DNA of 64,000 bases, taken from Pachypanchax playfairii (Eukaryota > Chordata > Actinopteri > Cyprinodontiformes > Aplocheilidae). The notes below the pieces were generated by a model that saw only the letters and a list, made by a program, of their open reading frames with translations, was not told the DNA's origin and searched no databases. Made by a program: the position numbers and the translations under genes. Of this stretch, positions 56,760 to 64,000 are shown one piece after another; the first letter of the stretch is position 1; the number at the start of each line of letters is the position of its first letter. The stretch lies in assembly GCA_006937955.1 (NCBI GenBank), contig SSNP01000044.1:2381132-2445131 (forward strand), written 5' to 3'.

Positions 56760-58359
56760 CAGTGGGGCAAAAAAGTATTTAGTCAGCCACCAATTGTGTA
56801 AGTTCTCCCACTTAAAAAGATCAGAGAGGCCTGTAATTTTCATCATAGGTATACCTCAACTATGAGAGACAAAATGAGGAAAAAAATCCAGAAAATCACA
56901 TTGTCTGATTTTTAAAGAATTTATTTGCAAATTATGGTGGAAAATAAGTATTTGGTCACCTACAAACAAGTAAGATTTCTGGCTTTCACAGACCTGTAAC
57001 TTCTTTAAGAGGCTCCTCGGTCCTCCACTCGTTACCTGTATTAATGGCACCTGTGTGAACTCGTTATCAGTATAAAAGACACCTGTCCACAACCTCAAAC
57101 AGTCACGCTCCAAACTCCACTATGGCCAAGACCAAAGAGCTGTCAAAGGACACCAGAAACAAAATTGTAGACCTTCACCAGGCTGGGAAGACTGAATCTG
57201 CAATAGGTAAGCAGCTTGGTGTGAAGAAATCAACTGTGGGAGCAATTATTAGAAAATGGAAGACATACAAGACCACTGATAATCTCCCTCGATCTGGGGC
57301 TCCACGCAAGATCTCACCCCGTGGGGTCAAAATGATCACAAGAACGGTGAGCAAAAATCCCAGAACCACACGGAGGGACCTAGTGAATGACCTGCAGAGA
57401 GCTGGGACCAAAGTAACAAAGGCTACCATCAGTAACACACTACGCCGCCAGGGACTCAAATCCTGCAGTGCCAGACGTGTCCCCCTGCTGAAGCCAGGAC
57501 ACGTCCAGGCCCGTCTGCGGTTTGCTAGAGAGCATTTGGATGATCCAGAAGAGGATTGGGAGAACATCATATGGTCAGATGAAACCAAAATAGAACTTTT
57601 TGGTAGAAACTCAACTTGTCGTGTTTGGAGGGGAAAGAATGCTGAGTTGGATCCAAAGAACACCATACCTACTGTAAAGCATGGGGGTGGAAACATCATG
57701 CTTTGGGGCTGTTTTTCTGCAAGGGGACCAGGACGACTGATCCGTGTAAAGGAAAGAATGAATGGGGCCATGTATCGTAAGATTTTGAGTGAAAACCTCC
57801 TTCCATCAGCAAGGGCATTGAAAATGAGACGTGGCTGGGTCTTTCAGCATGACAATGATCCCAAACACACCGCCCGGGCAACGAAGGAGTGGCTTCGTAA
57901 GAAGCATTTCAAGGTCCTGGAGTGGCCTAGCCAGTCTCCAGATCTCAACCCCATAGAAAATCTCTGGAGGGAGTTGAAAGTCCGTGTTGTCCAGCGTCAG
58001 CCCCAAAACATCACTGCTCTAGAGGAGATCTGCATGGAGGAATGGGCCAAAATACCAGCAACAGTGTGTGAAAACCTTGTGAAGACTTACAGAAAACGTT
58101 TGACCTCTCTCATTGCCAACAAAGGCTATATAACAAAGTATTGAGATTAACTTTTGTTATTGACCAAATACTTATTTTCCACCATAATTTGCAAATAAAT
58201 TCTTTAAAAATCAAACAATGTGATTTTCTGGATTTTTTTCCTCATTTTGTCTCTCATAGTTGAGGTATACCTATGATGAAAATTACAGGCCTCTCTGATC
58301 TTTTTAAGTGGGAGAACTTACACAATTGGTGGCTGACTAAATACTTTTTTGCCCCACTA
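56760..58359 (+). mobile_element. Tc1 element, copy 2, complete
   Basis: TA (56758-56759, 58360-58361) flanks CAGTGGGGCAAAAAAGTATT and its inverse, with the outermost right base changed (CACTA for CACTG). 1,600 bases. The ~215-base inverted repeats are almost identical to those of copy 1. It holds one intact gene. Confidence 0.97.
57122..58144 (+). CDS. Tc1/mariner transposase, intact, DD34E
   Basis: A 340-residue open frame, the usual length for fish Tc1 transposases. It cuts out and inserts the element at TA sites. Residues 1-55 and 60-115 form the two helix-turn-helix parts of the paired-like DNA-binding domain, joined by the 'RSGAPRK' hook (57-63; GRPR-like). Residues 68-120 are basic and likely include the nuclear localisation signal. 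Catalytic residues are D153 in WSDET, D244 in FQHDNDPKHT and E279 in NPIENLW, with 34 residues between the last two. The Gly-rich segment 'KHGGGNIMLWG' is at 186-196. The ATG is the first in frame and follows the TATA-like 'cagtataaaagac' by about 55 bases. The stop is at 58142-58144, just before the right inverted repeat. No defect is visible, so it may be active. Confidence 0.96.
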   Translation: MAKTKELSKDTRNKIVDLHQAGKTESAIGKQLGVKKSTVGAIIRKWKTYKTTDNLPRSGAPRKISPRGVKMITRTVSKNPRTTRRDLVNDLQRAGTKVTKATISNTLRRQGLKSCSARRVPLLKPGHVQARLRFAREHLDDPEEDWENIIWSDETKIELFGRNSTCRVWRGKNAELDPKNTIPTVKHGGGNIMLWGCFSARGPGRLIRVKERMNGAMYRKILSENLLPSARALKMRRGWVFQHDNDPKHTARATKEWLRKKHFKVLEWPSQSPDLNPIENLWRELKVRVVQRQPQNITALEEICMEEWAKIPATVCENLVKTYRKRLTSLIANKGYITKY

Positions 58360-58361
58360 TA

Positions 58362-59797
58362 TTGGAAATCACACTTTATTTAGCTGGAGATTGCCATGTG
58401 CTGCACATACAGAGCAAATCTGCAAAAAATAAATGTAGGCTATTTTATTTGGTCTACCAGTGAAACTCTTTGTCTTGAGGTGTAGCAGATGTTTCAGTGT
58501 CGAACATTTTACAACTGGTTTGCTCACACTTTAATAGAACTCTTCCTGTGCTCATTGTGTAGGTCCACTTCTGCCTTTCTTAAGCTTCTTCATTTGTAAA
58601 ATTTCAACAAGATATTTTCCACCAGTAAATGCTCCAATTTCCCAAGATCCATATATGAATATATTCTGAGAACTCACCTCTGCCCTGTTTCCTTAGGGGG
58701 CTGGGACTGAGGAAAGGTGGCTAAACTCTCAAAACTGCCTTGGACTCAATTTTTGTCTTTAATAGAAACCAACAGAATCACAAGGGTAAAGTACTTTTGG
58801 ACATTTTTACAGCAGTTTGCAACTCTGAGTAGAATAGAAAATAGAAAAATATGTAATTCTTTATTTTTTTATTTGGAGTTAGGATAAACAACAAATTTTA
58901 AAAAGATGGTGAGAGTTTTTTCATGGGAAATAAAAGACTGTAAAAATCTAATGCCAACAAACATGCTATTGAACATCTTAGAATTAAAGCTAGTTATCAG
59001 GGCTGTCAGCCTGGGAGAGCAATAGTGGGCCAGTCAGCCAACAGAGGCACCACAAAACTTATGACCATTCAGAGGTTTATTTTTCTCTCATACTGTGATT
59101 CCACAGTCTCTATTCAACACATCTGAGTCTCAACATCTCTAAGTGCACAATGAGTTTAAATACCCTCACAGAATGTTTGAATGATTGGGCTGAACCATTA
59201 CACAGGGTTATTTGTAGGATTCACACACTGCAAAAATCACATTACAAATCATCCAATAAACCAACACATTATCCACAGATATTTACAACATTGACAATGC
59301 ATATCATTGTTAAAACAATGATCAACAATAAGAAATTGTATGTAACTGACACCACACACCCCTTCTCACATCTTATTCCCCAAACTGGAACTAATAAATG
59401 GTTTGCAGTCCCAGGTCACAATTTCCACACACACCACCTTAGAACCAGGAAGCCGCTAAGGTGAGTAACAGTTAACAAAGTTTATTTTTCCATGTGATGT
59501 TTTGGATTACAATTACTGTACCATTTCTATTCTAACATACACATTGAATAGTACAAGTTTACTGTATGCTAATATGCTGATCTCTGTGCTTGTACATCGC
59601 AGGCAAAACTGTTGCGATGCAGCACAGGCTGACGCCAAGTGGGACGAGTGCTATGCACATAAACACATACAGAAACACCTATTTAAGTCTATGCCAAATG
59701 ACCAGAATAAGGTTTTTAACTGTCCCATTTACTGTCTGTTTATTTCAGTAAGCTCACACAATACATCAAATCAAAATAGAAACAAAATAAATATCTG
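58362..59797. other. Non-coding stretch, nothing recognised
   Basis: AT-rich unique DNA. Open frames at 59150-59464 and 59502-59801 have no motifs. Confidence 0.45.
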
Positions 59798-59801
59798 TTA
59801 A

Positions 59802-60218
59802 AGCTGCAATCCCTTTTTCAGGAGTTGTGATTTTTCTGAAATTCCATTAAAAAGTGATAGTCTGACCTGGTTCTGTAATAAAATGTAGGAAAAAGCATTT
59901 TTTTTCCTCAAAGTCTGCCCCTATCTCATAGAGGCACATTTANNATTTTAACTTGGAGTTGCTCATCATTAGCCAATAGCTTTCTACATCCGCATACATA
60001 CACCTGTCAAGCGGCGCGTCCACATATCCTGAAGACCCACAGCTGGCTGGCATCTATGAATTATTTAAACACCTACTCACCAAAATAATTAAAATAAATG
60101 AACATAAATTGTATAAATGCATGTGTTATGGTATCGTGGAAACAGGGGCGGGACTACATAGTGCAAAACATTTTTTTCATCTCAGCGCCCTCTGAGAAAA
60201 AACTCCAGAGTTCTGCTC
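59802..60218. mobile_element. Probable TTAA MITE, degraded
   Basis: TTAA|AGCTGCAATCCCTTTT (59798) on the left and 'agagcagaactctggag' on the minus strand at the right resemble family C ends. The right flank reads TAAA. Contains two Ns (59942-59943). Confidence 0.4.
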
Positions 60219-60222
60219 TAAA

Positions 60223-61029
60223 GACGTGTTTTGTGGAGTAATGGCAGCTTGCCATTACATGGGCTCTAAATGATCTTTTCTGATCACCAGCCAGTATGGC
60301 TGGTAGATTTTCAGAATTACCAGCCAATCAGAATTTCCACTGGCTAGTTTTTATTTGGGGAAAATAAACTAGATAAGTGCAACTAAATGTATTTAATTAC
60401 ATGATTTCATCATGTATTTTTTAACATGTAGAGTAAAATTAATGACAATGGTTGTTTGAGCCATCCATGGGAATGATGTGACAAATAACTTAAATGATTT
60501 GCTGCATTCATCACTGGCCAAAGTGACCTGTAAATTTTTGCTGGTACCCACCAAAGTACATTGTTACCCACAATGTAGCTGAATTACAGCCCTGGTTGTA
60601 ATGTATTCTGTTTGGACCGGACTCAGTTGCACAAGAGCACAACAGGACTGATATAAAACATTACTGAAATGTATAACAGATTGATAATAAAGCATAGTGT
60701 TGACAGCGACACCAGGGCTGATGCAACTCCTCTTCTATAAAGGAAAGGGAAGGGAGATAAGTGCTTGGGATTGACTGCACAAAGTGATAAGTTATCTGAT
60801 TGTTAACGGTTACCATGTGATTTCAGATGGAGAACTCATAAGGAGACCAAAACCAGACCCATCAGGGATGACATCACCAGGAACAGAAGAACTGAGGACG
60901 TATCAACTAGAGCAAGTATCAAACACTAGGGCAGCAGGAATGAGGTAGGACAGACATTCAGAGATCATACACAGGGTTCTGTTACGTGCATCTGTTAACT
61001 GAACATCAGAATGTACCACAACATGGATT
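60223..61029. other. Non-coding stretch, possible old repeat
   Basis: 60280-60350 has 'accagccagtatggctgg' and 'accagccaatcagaat', wording I associate with a dispersed fish repeat but cannot assign. No gene. Confidence 0.35.
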
Positions 61030-61468
61030 GAGGCAAATAGTAGTATTACTATTTATAATAGTATTGTTTATTGAAAAAAGTTAAATATGACAGGATGTTC
61101 TTCCACAGGAAGGTTAGTCACTTACAGTTCATTGGCAGGTTGACAGAGATGGCCTGAGGCATTGACAAGGTCAGTAATCACAAACAGGCCCAAAGTCTGA
61201 GTAATCCAAGTCCAAATGTTGTCCAAGGGAGCAGGCAAAAGGTGAGATCAGGTCTGGTCCACAGTCAAAAACACACCAGGGATATAAGCAGGTTGAAACA
61301 AGGGAAGAAACACTGTAAAATGAAGCATGAAGCGTTCAACTAAATGGCAACTAGAATGTTGCAAGCACTCTCCTTATAAAGGAGTGGGGACAGGTGCAAG
61401 AGATGAGAGGCTGACAAGCTCACAGGTGAGGATGATGATGATCATTAGTTATACAGAGAAACATGACA
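61030..61468 (-). mobile_element. LTR-like sequence, partial
   Basis: On the minus strand it starts TGTCATGTTTCTCTG at 61468, has 'cctttataagg' near 61380 and the poly(A) signal AATAAA at 61072-61067. These are in LTR order. The far end and a target duplication could not be placed. Confidence 0.45.
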
Positions 61469-62039
61469 CCAGTTGCCCTTTTTTTGAATACTTTTTAGAT
61501 TAACATGTCCTGGACGACTGAGAAGTCATGCAACTATATGGACAAAAGCATTTGGCACAATTGTTTGGGCAAGGCCGCTTACAGCATCTCAGTCGTAATG
61601 CCTTAGCATATACAGTTTGGATAATGTAACATTTTCAACTCTGTGCAAGTACACTTTTATATTCCACCTTAAAAAGGTATAGCGGAGGATTTTTCTGAAT
61701 TTCAGGAAAGAACCGCTGTCACCACTTTTTGGGAAAATGCACATGCGCAACCCTCTGCCGGCCCCTGAGTGAAAACAAGTTATCCGCATGCATGCTCTGC
61801 TTACAAGTTGCTGTCAGCATTGCAGAACACACTCACTGTAAAACTGAAGAGTTGTGCTTTTTCTATGATTTGAGACTTACCACCAGTAAAGGATAATCTT
61901 GTTCGTACTTACGTAAACATTTCACCAGGATGATTGACAGGTAGGTGGACCAATAGTCAAGATGATCCACCCGAAAGAAAAAAGATCCTCCACCATACCT
62001 TTCACTGTGCCCCAGTTCTCAAAGCACAGCATGTAAAGA
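61469..62039. other. Mariner-type fragments and unassigned sequence
   Basis: 'ctatatggacaaaagcattt' at 61533 resembles a fish mariner MITE end ('tatatggacaaaagtattgg'). The rest is unassigned up to the transposase scrap at 62040. Confidence 0.4.
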
Positions 62040-62255
62040 CATGGTTTGAGTTTGGTGTGAAAGAATGTGGCTCGGCCCACACAGAGCTCTGACTTTCACC
62101 CCATCAGGCAACTTTGGCATAAAATGAAACAGTTTGCAAACCAGATCTTAACATCTGTGCTCGACAGAATGAACAGGTGTAAATTCCCACAAAAGCAATC
62201 CAAAATCTCATGGAAAGTCTCACAAGAAGAGTTGAAAACGGTTTTGGTTACATAG
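62040..62255 (+). pseudogene. Tc1/mariner transposase C-terminal scrap
   Basis: Reads 'TWFEFGVKEC' and then, one frame over, 'SSDFHPIRQLWHKMKQFA' and 'CKFPQKQSKISWKVSQEELK'. The family has SPDLNPIENLW; here the catalytic Glu is Arg (PIRQLW), so the active site is gone. Confidence 0.65.
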
Positions 62256-63171
62256 GGGAGGTCCAAGTCCATCTCAATTTCACAATTTGACTCAGTTTGT
62301 TCCAAGTTGTGCCTGAATGCCTGTCTCACTACCTGCTAATTGTGAACATTTGTTTCAGCTGTAGGATTGTGTTCCTACTTCTAACCAGATAATTCGATTC
62401 AATTCCATGTCTCGGCTTTCAGCATTTTGAAACTCAGCTGTTTTCTAACTCCATGCTATGTTCTTACTAGTTCATATGCTCATTCCTGAATCCTGCATAA
62501 ATTATACATTTTTGGTTTTTCAATACTTCTCTGTGCATAGATCCAAGCCTCAGACATTGGGATTGAGGATTGTTTTGGATTTCTGCCTTGGCAACCTGTC
62601 TAAAAAATCAGCTTTATGGCAGAATTTTTGATATTGCATTTGTTCTTCTGCTTTAGCGTCATGTTTACCAAACCCTTTTTTTATTTAATGACAAAAAGAT
62701 CAAAGTAAAACATGCCCCAACTCACTCACCTTGCTATTCACCATTTCTCTGCTTCTCCTCTGAGTCTCTGATGACCATTCAATGCAGGGCAAAACATTTA
62801 CCTGTAAAATTCTCAGTAGTCACATTCACCTCCTAATATAAATTGTCCTCATTTTCCTTAGAGTTTAACTCACCTTATAACAAGCTCACACTTGGAAAAA
62901 AAAAGAAACTCACCTTTCCTCCTGCAAAACTGTGTTAACCCACCTGCTGTGCTGGTTCCAACAATCTTTGATGTTCATTTTTGTCCTCACTTGGTGTTGT
63001 GCTGAAAAATAATACAGTAGTAAATCATTCTGTCAACAGGTCTTGAATTTATCAGCAGCTCTTAACTGTCTCTCTTTAAGGGATCCACTGCCAGTCATTG
63101 ACAGTGACATTCTGCTTTTGCCATCCTCAGTCTCACATTCATACATAATTTTGTAAATAAACCTTTTAAAT
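62256..63171. other. Non-coding stretch, nothing recognised
   Basis: AT-rich; no feature found. Confidence 0.45.
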
Positions 63172-63300
63172 ATTTTTTGTGTGAGTGTGTGTGTGAATGG
63201 GTGAATGACCAAAAAACTGTAGTGTGAAGCGCTTTGGGGGTCGTAGGACCTGAGTAAAGCGCTATACAAGTACATGCCATTTACCATTTATTTACCATTT
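63172..63300 (+). repeat. SINE/LINE tail fragment
   Basis: 'gtgtgaatgggtgaatgac', 'tgtagtgtgaagcgctttgg' and 'aaagcgctatacaagtac' form the same tail type as the SINE at 6248-6480, here better preserved. The head is missing. Confidence 0.7.
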
Positions 63301-63475
63301 ATTTTCCTGTTTTCTGCTGTCACCTTACACAAGATACAAGAGAACATTGCTGTTTACTTATAGCTGGAAGCAGATTTGGAATAAACGGGAAAAGGGGAAT
63401 TAATTGCTGATACAGATTAATATGGGATGAGAGAGATGGAAACAATTACGTTATCTTACTTTTCATGGAGCATAG

Positions 63476-63930
63476 ATCAATCAAGCAAATCAAATCAAAA
63501 ATACTTTATTAATCCCTGAAGGGAAATTAAGTGTTGTTGTAGCTCAGTTCTTCAGGGAGCCATTGTAGAAGGTTATAACTGTGGACAGGAAGGATCTCCT
63601 CTAGAGGGTTCTAGCTGTGGACAGGAAGGATCTCCTGTAGCGGTCTGTGCTGCAGCGAATTATGAAGAATCTTCTGACTGAAGACACTCTGTTGTTGAGT
63701 TACTGTGTTCTGAAGAGGATGAAGAGGGTTTTCCATCATGTTCTTCATCCTCCTTTGGACAATCAATTCAAGAGACTCCACATCAGTCTCCAGGACAGAA
63801 CCAGCCTTCCTTATCAATCTGTTCAGCCTTTTCATGTCACCTGATCTGATGCTGCCCCCCCAGCAGGTGACTGCAGATGTGATCAGCTGACAAACTCCTT
63901 TTCTTTTGCCGCTCCTCTTAAAATCTTGTC
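63476..63930 (-). pseudogene. Rex1/CR1-like LINE 3' end, copy 3
   Basis: On the minus strand it encodes 'DFKRSGKRKGVCQLITSAVT', 'DMKRLNRLIRKAGSVLETDV' and 'LQEILPVHS'. It has two of the 37-base units, the same 3' UTR, and a short TTGA-type tail at 63476-63500. The coding similarity to copy 2 stops near 63930, so both are cut at nearly the same place. Confidence 0.8.
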
Positions 63931-64000
63931 TGCCTGTATTGTTTGAAAGCCAGGCAGAGACACACAGGAGTCGAGGATATGTTCCTTTAGCCATGTCTCA

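Overview
This window looks like intergenic or intronic DNA from a teleost fish, probably a spiny-rayed one. The evidence is the repeat set: Tc1 elements with ~215-base inverted repeats, Rex1/CR1-like and L2-type LINE tails, tRNA-derived SINEs with fish-type tails, hAT ends of the 'AGGGCTGAACGATT' kind, Gypsy-type LTR sequences, and TTAA-flanked MITEs. I see no complete host protein-coding gene, no rRNA or tRNA gene, and no CRISPR array. The only host-like coding pieces are a THAP zinc-finger exon (2888-3091) and a small signal-peptide exon present twice (45347-45398 and 49577-49628).

Layout. 1-9.6 kb: mostly unique non-coding DNA with SINEs and one TTAA MITE. 9.6-15.3 kb: an RTE endonuclease scrap, a three-layer MITE nest, a broken Harbinger Myb/SANT gene, and a 478-base element carrying the start of a RecQ-like helicase. 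15.3-18.4 kb: nothing recognised. 18.4-26.7 kb: TTAA elements lying end to end, with hAT-like, LTR-like and Tigger-like insertions inside them, plus a 1.7 kb LINE. 26.7-33.1 kb: sparse repeats, a 651-base solo LTR and two related TTAA MITEs. 33.1-35.5 kb: a quiet, possibly conserved non-coding stretch. 35.5-42.6 kb: solo LTRs, SINE and LINE tails, microsatellites, and a LINE split by a solo LTR. 44.4-49.9 kb: a composite with hAT ends, a BED-finger remnant, the duplicated signal-peptide exon and a truncated Gypsy gag-pol. 50.9-58.4 kb: a LINE end, a hAT transposase remnant interrupted by a Harbinger element and by a Tc1 copy, a solo LTR, and a second Tc1 copy with an intact transposase. 58.4-64 kb: sparse fragments and a third Rex1/CR1-like LINE end.

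How it fits together. The sequence is a record of successive transposition. Relative ages can be read from nesting and target-site duplications: TTAA MITEs and hAT/LINE remnants are older hosts, while LTRs, the Harbinger element and Tc1 are younger guests. The two Tc1 copies are nearly identical and are the most recent arrivals. The one complete gene is the second Tc1 transposase (57122-58144), with DD34E residues at D153, D244 and E279. All family assignments come from reading motifs by eye; none was checked by database search.
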